Shown one piece after another: positions 24,271 through 34,756 of a stretch of DNA of 64,000 nt. The DNA is from Lojkania enalia (taxonomy: Eukaryota > Ascomycota > Dothideomycetes > Pleosporales): the NCBI GenBank assembly GCA_010094045.1, contig ML986663.1, positions 147,679 to 211,678 of the forward strand, in the 5' to 3' direction. The position numbers were made by a program, and so were the translations under genes. A model generated the notes under the pieces. The model saw only the letters and a list, made by a program, of their open reading frames with translations. It made no database searches and was not told the DNA's origin. Positions within the stretch are counted from its first letter, which is position 1, and each line of letters begins with the position of its first letter.

Positions 24271-25176
24271 ATCAATCCTGAGAAGTATGGGGGACTTCAA
24301 GGGGATGATACCTGTAGATAGAAGATGGTGGTGGATGAAAGCATGAGCTGTACACCATATGACCATGAGCCCATCAAGGCAGATGGAAGGTGAAGGACGT
24401 ATGAAAAGCTATCATGTATACTTCACTTACTCGTTTATATGCTGCTAGCTTTTACAATTCACATTCTTTCACCAAGATTTTGTTCTCCGTAGATGCACAA
24501 ACTGTCAGAATCGATGCTTTGAGTCGTGGATATTCGCCGGGTATGGGAAATACTAATCTGAGGTTGAATTTAGTTGGGGAAATGGGATACGGCGCTTGTT
24601 CGACAGTGAAGGAAAAAAAAAAAAAAAAAAAATTACCGAAGCCTATGAAGCTATAAGTAATATGCTCCCCTCTGTTCCACGTAGCGGAGAAGTAGAATAC
24701 TAGTGAGACTTCATCTTCATACAGCAAAATGCTGCTTTTTGATGAGTTCAATTCGCTCAGTATTACAATCCTGCTATCTACCCGAATTTCTTTTCCGCAC
24801 TTTTATCCCCTATCTATTACTAGACAGCCATGAAAGTTGCGACTAGCCGGCTATGTTCCCTCTACCATGTATGCTGCACCTTGCTCGCCGAGCGATTTAA
24901 CATTGATGGACAACTAATGAACGCTTGCTGTAACTTTCACAGCTGTCGAGAACTAGGATGCCGTTTTAGGTTCATACTCGGCGGCTTCATCGAAAACCTT
25001 GCTGCTCATGAAGATTAGATATATAACAGTCCAATGCATCTTAAAACCAAAGAAATAGTGTGCGGATCCGTTGGTATAGCATGCTCCATATGAACTGCAT
25101 TACCGTACTCCCAGCAAGGAGACGAAGACGAAAATCCGTAGTATACTGCTCCTTTGTCCTTCCACTTTTATATATA
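24271..25176. other. Intergenic between GH6 gene and transposon A1
   Basis: Contains the GH6 3' region, a poly-A run (about 24613-24631) and no supportable gene. Confidence 0.5.
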
Positions 25177-27024
25177 ACGTAAAGCACCACCGAGCCGGCC
25201 ATACCACCGAGCCGGCCACTTTTTCTTGGCACCACCAACACCATGTATAAGACCTTGATTTACTCGCCATCTATAAGAGAACCTGCGTACGAGACACTTG
25301 GACTAGATTTAGAAGAAGCTTCTATATCTTTTTGGCACGTACGAGCGTTATGCCCGGTCTTTCTATAGTTCTCACAGTGCCGTTAACCAGGTTGAGCTGG
25401 TTCCTTGCTACTACTACCACGAGCCTTCTTAGATTGCTGAGGAGCTGTAGATGCCTCAGCAGCTCCATACGAAGCTCCCTTACCATACTCTATCGTACTA
25501 CTATACTGGATTCGCTTCCGTTTACGTATTTTATACTTTGTTATAACTTTTAATTGCTCTTTAAGCTCTGTAATCTAGTAGCTTATAAAAGCGTTTTGAT
25601 GCAGCATTAATTCAGCTCCTTTTATTAGTTGTGAGAAGCCTTCTTTAGCTTCTTTTGGTGATCGTACGAAGGACCTCCGTACGAGAGTTGATTATAACCC
25701 GAATTCTTGTGTGTTGCTTAGTATTTTTAACTGCTATAGTATTTCTAGTAGGGGTGCCTCTAGTAGTATATGCAACCGGACTTTAAGGCGCTTAAGAATA
25801 ACCTGCATGTTAATAGGAACTAGTCTAGATACTTTAAAGGCCTTTTTATAGTTCTTATATATAAATATATTAAAAAACGCGTTTCTAAAGGCTGGTAGGA
25901 AGCCTTCCTTATTAATATAGTAGATGCGTTAGTATACTAAGTCTTATACGCGCTGGGAGTACTTTAGCTTTAATAGTAAGAAGTATACTATATTAAGTAG
26001 CTGTAGGATATATAATAAATGTGCTGGTATATAGAGGGTGAGGATCTTTTATATAAGGTAATAATCCTTAAAATCCTGGTTTAGATGGCTCTTATAGCTA
26101 TTAAGAATAAGTAGCCTATATAATTCTACCTAACGCGTCTTTATATATACGTTAAAGTGCTTTAACTATTTAAGACTAAGCTTATTATTTATCTATCTAT
26201 TCTCAGAAACTGAGAGCTTCTAGTCGTACGGTATATCTATCTCCTTATACTATACTGAGATATAGACGCATTCTTTATAGATAATAAATAGTAGGGTTGC
26301 GTACCTAGCAGCGTAGATGCTCTGGATTACTATAACCTACTCCCGATTACCTGGCTAAATAAGCGTAGGTCTTATACGGCGTTCTAAACCTATAACAACT
26401 TTTATAGAGCTAATTATACCTATCTAGAAGCCTATCTTATTAAAGTTATGGATATTATCTTTATAGATACTATACTTAGCTACCATCTCTTATACAAGCT
26501 TAAACTACGTGTTAATAACCTCTAAATCTTCTTATAATATCCTCTAACAGTCCTTTACTCAATTGAAAACTGTTTTAAGCTTATTCGTACGCGATATAAA
26601 TCGTTCAGGCTAGTTCTTACCTATAGGTGTTCTACCCCGCGCATGTAATAGTTTATCTGCTATATCTGCTACCTTATAAAGCCGCGGCGTAAATCCTTGT
26701 AAATTAAGGTTAAGGATATATTATACAATCGTCTGCTCTTCAGTTGCTGTAAGCTTTATATAATTTAGTTGAGTTTGAGGTCGAAAGGTAATTCTATAAA
26801 GCTGGTTAGAGAGCCGCTGGTGTCGCACGTTAAAAGCCGCTGCAGCGTGTCGCACGCTTCGAAATTGGCCTGAGGTATAGGCCTGAAGGGCAAGTTCAAT
26901 TCTACCTTCTTGATTAGATAGATTAGCTTCGTGTTGTTGAGACATAGCGTTGCGTACGGAAAAGTTGCTATGCCAAGAAAAAGTGGCCGGCTCGGTGGTG
27001 TGGCCGGCTCGGTGGTGCTTTACG

Positions 27025-27025
<1 letters not shown>
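25177..27025 (-). mobile_element. pogo/Fot1-like DNA transposon, copy A1 (complete ends, RIP-degraded)
   Basis: Element of 1,849 bp with terminal inverted repeats of at least 54 bp, starting ACGTAAAGCACCACCGAGCC and ending with its reverse complement, flanked by TA on both sides. Each inverted repeat holds two tandem units of ACCACCGAGCCGGCCA with a 17-bp period. A transposase gene runs on the - strand but is broken by stops. The best-preserved piece (26721-26945) starts MSQQHEANLSNQEGRIELAL and continues with a psq-type helix-turn-helix (SVRHAAAAFNVRHQRLSNQL) and the start of a CENP-B-like domain. The far end codes for a CCHC zinc knuckle region. Compared with copy A2 it has many more T/A at sites where A2 has C/G, consistent with RIP. 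It lies among normal genes, between GH6 and an orphan gene. Confidence 0.92.

Positions 27026-27048
<23 letters not shown>
27026..27048. repeat. TA dinucleotide microsatellite beside transposon A1
   Basis: Run of TA units immediately outside the right end of A1, including the TA target duplication. Confidence 0.8.
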
Positions 27049-27055
<7 letters not shown>

Positions 27056-27453
27056 AAAGGTTGGCTGTTTCCAAGTATGTTAGTCTTGTGTGAAACCATA
27101 GTTTTGAATGAACCTTTGGCACTGTTGTTCCTGGTTGGGAGCTGTGTAGCACCGTTTAGACCCATGTTTTACCCCTCGCGATTTGAGGTACATCCCCACT
27201 ACCTGACTAGAGACCCTTGGATAACATTAAAAGGCCAACCTGCCCATCAATTTCTGCGGGTATTGTCTGGTACGTGAATCACATTCCTCTTGTACTATGC
27301 ACAGAAGATATAAAACGTCCTTTCGCCCACTTTTCTCTCTAATAATCATAGTAAATTAAGGCCTATTAAACTATAAACACAACGTTAGCACTACTGTCTT
27401 CCTTATCCTTACTCTCCTTTCACTTGAGAGGTAACATATAAAACTAATTCTAA
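27049..27453. promoter_or_regulatory. Upstream region of the KLDY-repeat gene, with TATA candidate
   Basis: TATAAAA at 27309-27315, 139 bp upstream of the ATG at 27454. No other feature is seen. Confidence 0.4.
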
Positions 27454-28344
27454 ATGAAATCCTCCACATACCTTACCCTCGCTTCAGCCGCTCTTCCGTT
27501 TGCAGCAGGAGCAACACTCCTCGTTGTCCCCCAAGTTACTGCCACCCCGAGGACGACGGCCTTATGTTTATACCCTAAACGGGCTTATCCTGCCTCGCCC
27601 CAGTTTTCCAGCGTCACGGCATATAGACTAGATAACTCCATCGTTGGATTAAGTGCTGAGGCGACGAGTCTCCTGCAAGAGAAATATGAGGCTTTTGTGG
27701 GACCGAGGATATTAGAGAAGGAGGAGAAGGGGAAGGAGAAGCAGCGTAGTGATGATAAAGGGATCGGGGAGCACGGCGGCTCGAAATTAGATTACACCAA
27801 TCAGTCCGATTACTCTTCTAGGCCTAAGGAGGGCAAACTAGGCCCTCGCGACCACAAGTGGCTCGAAGAATACGGCAGCTCGAAGCTCGATTACAATCTA
27901 GCTATCGAGAAACGACGCGGCGACAAAAAACCACTCGAAGAGCACGGAGGCGAGAAACTCGACTACGGAGGCCAGGTTGTTAGGGAACCCTGGAGTCATA
28001 AGCCGACCGAGGAGCATGGCGGTGAGGAATTGGATTCTAGTGATGAATCTAATGATGAATCTGGAGCTGAAGACGGGAAACTCGCGCGTCACTCAGACCC
28101 TAAGGTACAGGTGATGGATGCACAGATTCATCTTCGGTCACAGGATACTTCGCTGAAAGACGTCATTACTGTGTTCGCTGAACTGGCTACCAGCGGCGTT
28201 ATCATAGTTACACTGGCTATGATCGCTATTTACTGGCTCCAGCCTCGGGTCCACAAGACGGTGGAAAAGGACCAGGACGTGGAAAAAGATGAGGAGCGTA
28301 ATCTTATGCACAAGGAAGAGGATGCTGAAAAGCGGGAGGGTTGA
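27454..28344 (+). CDS. Orphan type I membrane protein with four KLDY-type repeats
   Basis: Intronless frame of 296 aa; I do not recognise a family. Residues 1-20 look like a signal peptide (MKSSTYLTLASAALPFAAGA). The luminal part is very hydrophilic, and four imperfect repeats occur: EHGGSKLDY (106-114), EEYGSSKLDY (138-147), EEHGGEKLDY (162-171) and EEHGGEELDS (186-195), the last three spaced by 24 residues. Dibasic sites occur at KR 42-43 and KRR 153-155. A transmembrane segment follows (about 239-262, VITVFAELATSGVIIVTLAMIAIYWL), then a charged cytosolic tail rich in Lys/Glu. Repeats plus signal peptide recall secreted repeat precursors, but the membrane anchor and lack of regular Kex2 spacing argue against a simple peptide precursor. 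The immediate neighbour is transposon A1. Confidence 0.7.
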   Translation: MKSSTYLTLASAALPFAAGATLLVVPQVTATPRTTALCLYPKRAYPASPQFSSVTAYRLDNSIVGLSAEATSLLQEKYEAFVGPRILEKEEKGKEKQRSDDKGIGEHGGSKLDYTNQSDYSSRPKEGKLGPRDHKWLEEYGSSKLDYNLAIEKRRGDKKPLEEHGGEKLDYGGQVVREPWSHKPTEEHGGEELDSSDESNDESGAEDGKLARHSDPKVQVMDAQIHLRSQDTSLKDVITVFAELATSGVIIVTLAMIAIYWLQPRVHKTVEKDQDVEKDEERNLMHKEEDAEKREG

Positions 28345-28712
28345 AGGTTTTATTAACGGTGGTTTTCTATTTGTGAATGGTAATTTCCCCCTTTTTTAAG
28401 AGCCGTAAACCCTGTTGCGTAGGTGGCAAAGTGCAAGGTTATGTAAGCCTTCTGGATCACATGACTAGAGCTTCAGATTTTGCAGCCTAAAGGCGCTGGT
28501 CACTTGAAACATGTCAGAATGAGAGTCGGCAACAAACGGAAATTTCAATATTCTAATTCCAAAAGGGTCCGTGAGGACGTGGTATCATCCATGAGTCATA
28601 TGCCTTTCCTAGGCAACAATGAGGTCCCCAATCCGTCCCACAAACGCCAGAGATGCAAACGTTAAATGTCAGAGCAAGTGATATCTAAGATGCTACAAAA
28701 TAAATGAATAGA
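28345..28712. other. Convergent intergenic region
   Basis: 3' ends of the KLDY-repeat gene (+) and the DUF2423 gene (-) meet here; nothing else is recognisable. Confidence 0.5.
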
Positions 28713-29416
28713 TTACCGTCGCTTGCGGATGCGAGATTCAGAGAAGGGCTTCAAAGCTCCCTTGCCGCGGGAGGTGGGGAAGGTGATCTGATTCCTCGGC
28801 TTGTGTCGTCGAGGTCTCGCGGACGTGGACTTGCGCGTCTTCTTCTTTCTCTTCGAAGAAGTAGCCTCGGCGCCGTCGATATCCATGTCTAGTTGAAGGC
28901 AATTAGCCCATTAACACTCTACCATTGCAGTGGAAGCGGGTCAAAGGCGAACTGAAGATGTCCCTTGGGCGTGAAGCCGACGACATCAGAACACAGCCCC
29001 AACAAGTGGAACAAGTTGCGGTTCTCGCAGTCGTCTTGTGCAGAGGTCTTGTCGTCAAGGGTGAAGCTGGTGTTGGTGTCGGAGAGAGAGCGTGGGATGT
29101 TTGCTGTGAGAAAACACGAACCTTTTGGATACGCATCCTCCTTGTTCGCTTCCTGGCCTGTGGTGATTGTGGATTCTGGGAGGACGAAGTCAGGCTGGTA
29201 TGGCGGCATGCTGGGATTGCTGAGTGTAGGAATACCTTCTGTTGAGTCGATTTCCATGTCGGGCTTCTGGGGTCGCTCGGGCTTGGGCTGCTGGGCGAGC
29301 TCAAGCAACTTCGCGGCCAGGCGCTCAGTGCGGGCAGCTTCGACGGGGCCGAAGACTCGCGAGCGGAGCTTGGTCTTGTTAGATTTCTTGACGCTGGATC
29401 GCAGGCCCTTTGCCAT
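28713..29416 (-). CDS. YBL028C-like DUF2423 nucleolar-type small basic protein
   Basis: Preferred model: complement(28713..28888, 29236..29416), 118 aa, with a 347-nt intron (GTATTC donor, AACTAG acceptor). Exon 1 begins MAKGLRSSVKKSNKTKLRSR and continues VFGPVEAARTERLAAKLLEL, the diagnostic N-terminus of the DUF2423 family (yeast YBL028C, a pre-60S/nucleolar protein). The join gives STE-DMDIDGAEATSSKRKKK, and exon 2 ends in the usual basic tail (NQITFPTSRGKGALKPF..). The intron is unusually long for this window and stays open in the exon 1 frame to a TAG at 28919-28921, so an unspliced transcript would encode a 165-aa form with an unrelated acidic tail. The conserved basic tail supports the spliced form. 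It is divergent from the SIZ/PIAS gene. Confidence 0.8.
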
Positions 29417-30152
29417 TGTGGAGAGTGAGTGCGTGTGCGTGTGCGTGTGCGCGTGCGATTGGGGTAGTGGGGGAAGGTGGGCAGGCGGGTGGTGGTTCGA
29501 AGTGGTGAGGTGTAGCTGGGTGGGTGCAATTATGGAGGAAAAATGGTGGGCGCTGGGCGGGCGGGCCGACGCGACTTTTCAGTGGCGATGTTCCGGTCCT
29601 GGAGCACGGCGGCGAATTGAAAGGCGGCAGCAGGGGAAGGCAGCTAGCAGCGCCCAGCCCAGCCCAGCAGCATGCCTATCGACCACCAGCGGCCTTGGCC
29701 CGTGCTCTTCGCTTGCTCGCCCATCATGACTTTGGCTGCTGCTCGACACAACCACTACGGGCTCAGTCCGCGCGCCGTAGTAGCCTCGAGCACGACGTCG
29801 AACTGCACGATAGCGCGCCCGGGCACCGCGCCCGCACTCCTGGCCTTTTTGTTCGCTCCCTTGCACTGCGCTGCGGGCGGTATTTCCGGCCTGCGGGGTG
29901 CTCCTGTGCGCCTGCGAGAACTGCTGCAGGTTGCGACTGACGCTCACCAACCACACTCTCGTCTTGCCTGGTCGGTCGCTCTTGCCCCCTCCAGAAACTC
30001 CCTTCACCGCCGCTCCCTCTCTCTCCGAAGACAACATCGCCCGCTCCATGTCTTGCCGGCGACACTTCCCCTGGTAGCTCCCTCTGCGCCTCCGCAACCT
30101 GGCTCTCTCCCCGTCCTCAGTCCCGCAGCACGCCTCCTCTTCTGGTACGAGA
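29417..30152. promoter_or_regulatory. Divergent region between DUF2423 gene and SUMO ligase gene
   Basis: About 740 bp, GC-rich, with a GTGC/GTGT repeat at about 29426-29455 and C/T-rich sequence before 30153. Long open frames on both strands here are GC-driven, carry no motifs and are not called. Confidence 0.5.
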
Positions 30153-32330
30153 ATGTCGAACATCCCCGGCATGCAGCAGCTGGCAGCGTCTCTCATTGCC
30201 CGCTCCAAGACGCTTATTAACAATGATCTGAAGAAGATTTGCAAAGAGGAGGGCCACATCCAGTCTGGCAACAAAATGCAGCTGCAAGGCCGAGTGCAGA
30301 ACAGTATGGACGCTCGCTTTCCTCCGCCTCCTCCCGCCGATATCTTCATCGTCGCCTTCATCGTCGCCTTCATCTTCACCCCCATCTCCACCTCCATCTT
30401 CACCTCCGTCTTCACCTTCGCCTCCCGCTCGCTAACCCAGCTCTCCTCATCTAGTAATCCAGACTGCCGCCGCCGAGAACGATACCGAGGCGCTGCAAAG
30501 GCTTAGGCACCGTCTGCACAACCACGGTGAGGGGCCCGTCGATTCATCGCCCACGACTCCCCTCTTCCCTCCCAGTTACTCGTCGCCTTCGGCACCACAT
30601 GCATACGAAGCGAACGGCTACAACAATCGACCCTCTTTTAGCCCGTTCTCGCAGCAACAGATGGCGCCTCCCCGTATGTCATTTTTCTCTGGAACTTGAA
30701 TTCGGGGCTGATTCTGGACAGGAATGCAAACTCACTTCAAGGAGTCTCCTTTTTACGAGATCCGCGAATTGCTATTGGGCATGTTTAGCTTGGAGGGTAA
30801 GTGGGGCGCCGCAATTGCAATAGCATTCCCCTCATCAGTTTACAGTTTCGCCAAACCACCGCCAGAATGTCAGTAGGCCACTAAGCCTCTCAAGCGAACT
30901 CTGCTCTCGTCTAAGGGCGGACCCGACCCTCCGTCTTCTACTCTTCTGCGCGGTTGATCAACCCCTTGGCCCTTATGCGCGACACGATATAGCATTTCCA
31001 AATCAAGTTGAAGTCCGTGTCAACGGCGAAGAAGTGAAGGCAAATTTCAAGGGCTTGAAAAATAAGCCGGGCTCCACCCGTCCTACTGATATTACTGAGT
31101 ATGTTCGCAAGGTCGCCCAGTATAGGAATACTGTCCTCATTACCTATGCGCTGACCCAGAAGGCAAGTCGAAAAAGGGCGAAAGGGGTGGGCCAGGTCTC
31201 TAACCCCGCCTCATAGCCCTCATTGCGCGAGTTGGTGCTAATCGCTTGCAGAAATTCAATTGCTCCGTCTATCTTGTGAGAAAACATTCTGTAGAAGACC
31301 TAACCAAACGGATAACCCAACGCAACGTTATTACAAAACAATCAGTGATTAACGAGAGTGCGTTGGCCCTATGGAGAAGATGACTTTCTGAGGCTAATAT
31401 ATTCTATAGTGTTGAAAAGGGCGAACGATCCTGACATTGTCGTCGACTCCGTGAACATGTCCCTCAAAGACCCTATTTCCACTCTTAGAATCAACACCCC
31501 TTGCAGGTCAAATCTATGCAATCACAATCAGTGTTTCGACGCCGAATCCTTTCTCCAATTACAAGAGCAGGCCCCCACCTGGCAATGTCCTGTCTGTAAT
31601 AAGACAGTATCCTTCGAAGGTCTAGCTGTTGACCAGTAAGTAATTGTTTATGTATTATTCCATTCCAAGTCTAAACCCGCCTAGGTATGTTCAAGAAATA
31701 TTGGATAGCGTCCCCAAGGGCACAGATCAAGTAACGATCCAGCCAAACGGAGAGTGGTCGCAGGCCAACAAACCCGAGAACCAGACGATTCGGAATGGAC
31801 ACAGTGCAGCGCAGCAGGACGACAGCGACGATGATGACGACTTAATAGATATCACAGATTCCCGTATCTCCGCCATTAAGAATGAAGTTGCTCACACTCC
31901 CCTATCCATGACGCGGACTACGCCCCTATCCTCTCGAGAGGCATCAACGGCGCCGCGAGCCGGAAGCAAGAGAACGTCCGAGGTGATAGATCTGACGCTA
32001 AGCGACGACGATGAGCCGGTGAGGCCCGCAAAAAAGGTAGCGTACTCTACCCCCAGCAGCCTTCCTGACCCATCCCGTCGGTATCAGTTGCCCTTCTCTA
32101 GTAGCTCTTCTGTTCCACGTTCCCTTTCTCATTCCCAATCTTATTCTCAATCTCAGTCCCAATCCCAGAATGGCCTACCTATCGGTCAAGTTAGGTTGGA
32201 CTTCCGTCCCGCTTCCCAGAATATCCGTAATCCTTACGGAGACTATGGACCGCACCCACCGCCACGTCATCCAAGCTATTCCGGTCAAGGATCAGGAGGA
32301 TACCCTAGTTACGGCAGTAGTTCACCTTGA
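30153..32330 (+). CDS. SIZ/PIAS-type SUMO E3 ligase
   Basis: Seven exons, 30153..30303, 30455..30673, 30722..30796, 30846..31162, 31252..31357, 31410..31635 and 31685..32330, encode 579 aa. Domains in order: SAP-like N-terminus (SLIARSKTLINNDLKKICKE), a Ser/Pro linker, PINIT domain (SPFYEIRELL ... VEVRVNGEEVKANFKG ... FNCSVYLVRKHSVEDL), SP-RING (SLKDPIS, CRSNLCNHNQCFDAESFL, WQCPVCNK; about 308-345), then an acidic tail with SUMO-interacting motifs LIDITDS and VIDLTLSDDDE. The enzyme bridges Ubc9-SUMO and substrates in the nucleus (yeast Siz1/Siz2, S. pombe Pli1). Intron 4 (31163-31251) uses a GC donor (AAG|GCAAGT) with a normal CAG acceptor; only this join keeps frame (ALTQK-KFNCSVYLV). The last exon could extend through another splice near 32390, but the stop at 32330 needs no extra assumption. 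Confidence 0.92.
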
Positions 32331-33539
32331 TGTTAAGCCTTTCGATGTTTTATTCTCTCATTGGCCTCACTAATACAATTACGTATTGTAGACCAGAAGG
32401 AGCTCCAATAGGAGCACTAGGAGCAGACCGGTTTACGACTAGATGTAACGAGATAGCTGAGATGGAACGAAGAGCCGTTGCTCGGATGGAGTCATTTCCT
32501 TTTCAGCTCTTTGACTTTTATCTACCTCTGGGGATATTAGCGCGTGGCGTTTGGGAAAACGGAGTATTCTAGGTGGTAAGCGACGATCTGTGCCACTTAC
32601 CCCTCTCTTTAGCATGTATTTGCAGTGGATGTAACTCGATTCCTCCGACTTTCTCCGGCCTCTCTTACTCCGCTTGGAAGAGGGTTTCTTTACTTGGCAT
32701 GACTGGCGCATAGGACGATATCACGGGATACCTTGGGATTGGGTGGCATGGGTTTCTAGGATTCTTCGCCGGAATATTTTCTTATCTTTCTGTGTATGAC
32801 CAGTGGTCCTAAAACCTAGGGCGACAACCTTTGTTCTCATGCACAACGGAGCGTTTCCATGGAAGAGTCCGATTGAGGTTTTGTACAATGAACGGCTAGG
32901 CAATGGACGAAGACTTGACGGCAACCCATTTCGGGGTGCCGAATGAAATCAATGTTCAACATGTAGGCCATGTTTTGATTGCGCACCATCTGAGGTTGTC
33001 ATACTGAAACTAGTCCGTACACTTGCTAGCTTCGTTCAACCAATAATCCTGACAATTGAAAATCCCTGCTCTTCCGCCTTGATATCGGGAACCCCAACAG
33101 AAGCAGATAGACGCAGATAGACGAGGCGAACCCAGCCTTCTACAACATTTCCCATTCTTCCATTGCTCATTAACTGGACGATATTACTAGCTATTAAATT
33201 AGGGGATACTAGGGACCCCTCTCTCTCCCCCCCTGGGTGTCAAAAAAAAAAAAAAAAATTGGTTTAGTGCAAGCGAATGCCGTCGAAGGGGTATATACAT
33301 TGGAAAGAAAAGATTTGGTTTGGATCTACCATTAGTTTAGCGGTTTACCCATCCGACTGCAATCGAGCCCGCGACCGAGACGACGCCGACCCCATCTATT
33401 ACTCTCTATACAAACAGCGGGGTGCTCCTCTCTATCTATCCCTAATCCCTACTCGCCCAACCATTTGCGCTCAAACATCAACGCACGCAAGCCAAGAGTC
33501 GGAGAAAGCCCGGCTTTTAGGGGTTTTTTTTTATTTTTT
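32331..33539. other. Convergent intergenic region with poly-A run
   Basis: 3' ends of the SUMO ligase gene (+) and ERG3 (-). A run of about 17 A lies at about 33242-33258. No supportable gene. Confidence 0.5.
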
Positions 33540-34756
33540 TTACCGGACCTTCTTGGGCTCGTCGGGTAGATACTGGCGATCGTCCTCGCCCTCGACCTCC
33601 TTGACAATCTTCTCCATTTCCTCGGTCTGCTTCTTCCATTCCGTCTGGCACATTTTGAGTTCCTTGCGGAAGAGCTCGTCGTTTGGTTTACGGTAGGAGC
33701 CATGGATGCGGTCCCAGAGGGTGGTGAACTGGCCGTAGTTGTAGTTGAAGTAGAGGTGGTGCACTGTTATCAATCCATTATCAGCAAGCAGCCCCTCCAT
33801 CTATTCCAATACTGCGTGAACATGGCAGATGTACAATAAGTATAGCAAGAACGGAGTGAGGGACTTACTAGTATGGCAAGCCGCGCCATTAATGACTGGG
33901 TTCTCGGCGACGTATTCACCGTCATGGATCATGATAGTCCAGATATTAATAAACGCGAAGAGAATGATATACGCAAATTTTTGGAGGGGGAATAAGAACG
34001 GGAATACGTGGTAGGGGATGCTCTGTGCGAAGCCGTCGAGGGGCTCGAAGGCATGCGAAGCGTAAGGGGTCGGCATGATCCACTTGTGGTGTGGCTTGTG
34101 CAGGCGCTTGTACACGAGTGGGTGGTGCAGGCCGCGGTGGATCCAGTAGATGAAGAAGTCGGTGAACATGATGAAGAAGGGGAATTGCAGCACATTGTAC
34201 CACAGGCCGGGCCCGTCGGCTGTCTGGTCGTACATTTTGGAGTAGCCGCGGATCTCGAGGAGGAAGCAGGGGGCGGTGAAGAGCGCCATGACGGGCAGGG
34301 ATTTGAGGGTCTGGATGATTTCGAGGCGGATTTGGTTCTTGAGGTATTTGGGGTGGTTGAAGGTGGCCTTGTCGAAGACGAAGACGTAGGATAAGGATGC
34401 GAAGGTGAAGTAGACGACCGCACCGAATACCCTAGCAATTGGTGGTTAGTTTGATGTATGCTTGATAGGTGAGGGGTAAATTGTGTAGCGCACCAGGTTA
34501 TTAGGAACAGAGATAGCCATTGTCGCCGCCAGTCATCGCGTGCCCAGCTACTCATGTAGGCATACTTCCCCGGCGGGAACGATACGTATTCGCTCGCGGG
34601 AATGAATTCCCATGTTCGAGGCTGGAAGCCTACAGGAGACTTTAGACTATCGTACGTCGTCGCATTGCCGGGGACGATGGGCGACTGGGCGGGGAGTAGA
34701 GTCGCATATATGACGTCGAACAGGTAGGTATCGAGGCCTTCGAGAACAATATCCAT
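33540..34756 (-). CDS. ERG3: Delta(7)-sterol C5(6)-desaturase
   Basis: Exons complement(33540..33763, 33869..34431, 34494..34756) encode 349 aa. Joins give [13 protein letters not shown] and [19 protein letters not shown]. The fatty acid hydroxylase superfamily histidine boxes are present: HRGLHH (186-191), HKPHH (199-203) and HTMHH (274-278), which bind the di-iron centre, with several membrane spans between. The C-terminus is charged (about 60 residues, ending DEPKKVR). Erg3 introduces the C5 double bond into episterol in the ER, late in ergosterol synthesis; loss of the enzyme alters azole response in fungi. The 3' exon stops shortly before a T-rich stretch. A longer same-strand frame (33929-35020) is a frame shadow of this gene. 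Confidence 0.96.

Noticed and set aside
27454..28344. Ustiloxin-like (dikaritin) RiPP precursor
   Set aside because: Repeats and a signal peptide are present, but Kex2 sites do not flank the repeats, a membrane span follows, and no DUF3328 oxidase gene is seen in the window.
28965..30415. Long frames on both strands (254 and 278 codons) near the DUF2423/SIZ divergent region
   Set aside because: GC-rich promoter and leader sequence, no motifs, overlap with well-supported exons.
32384..32572. Extra 3' exon of the SIZ/PIAS gene
   Set aside because: A TAG acceptor-like site exists near 32391, but no convincing donor lies upstream and the stop at 32328-32330 gives a complete protein.
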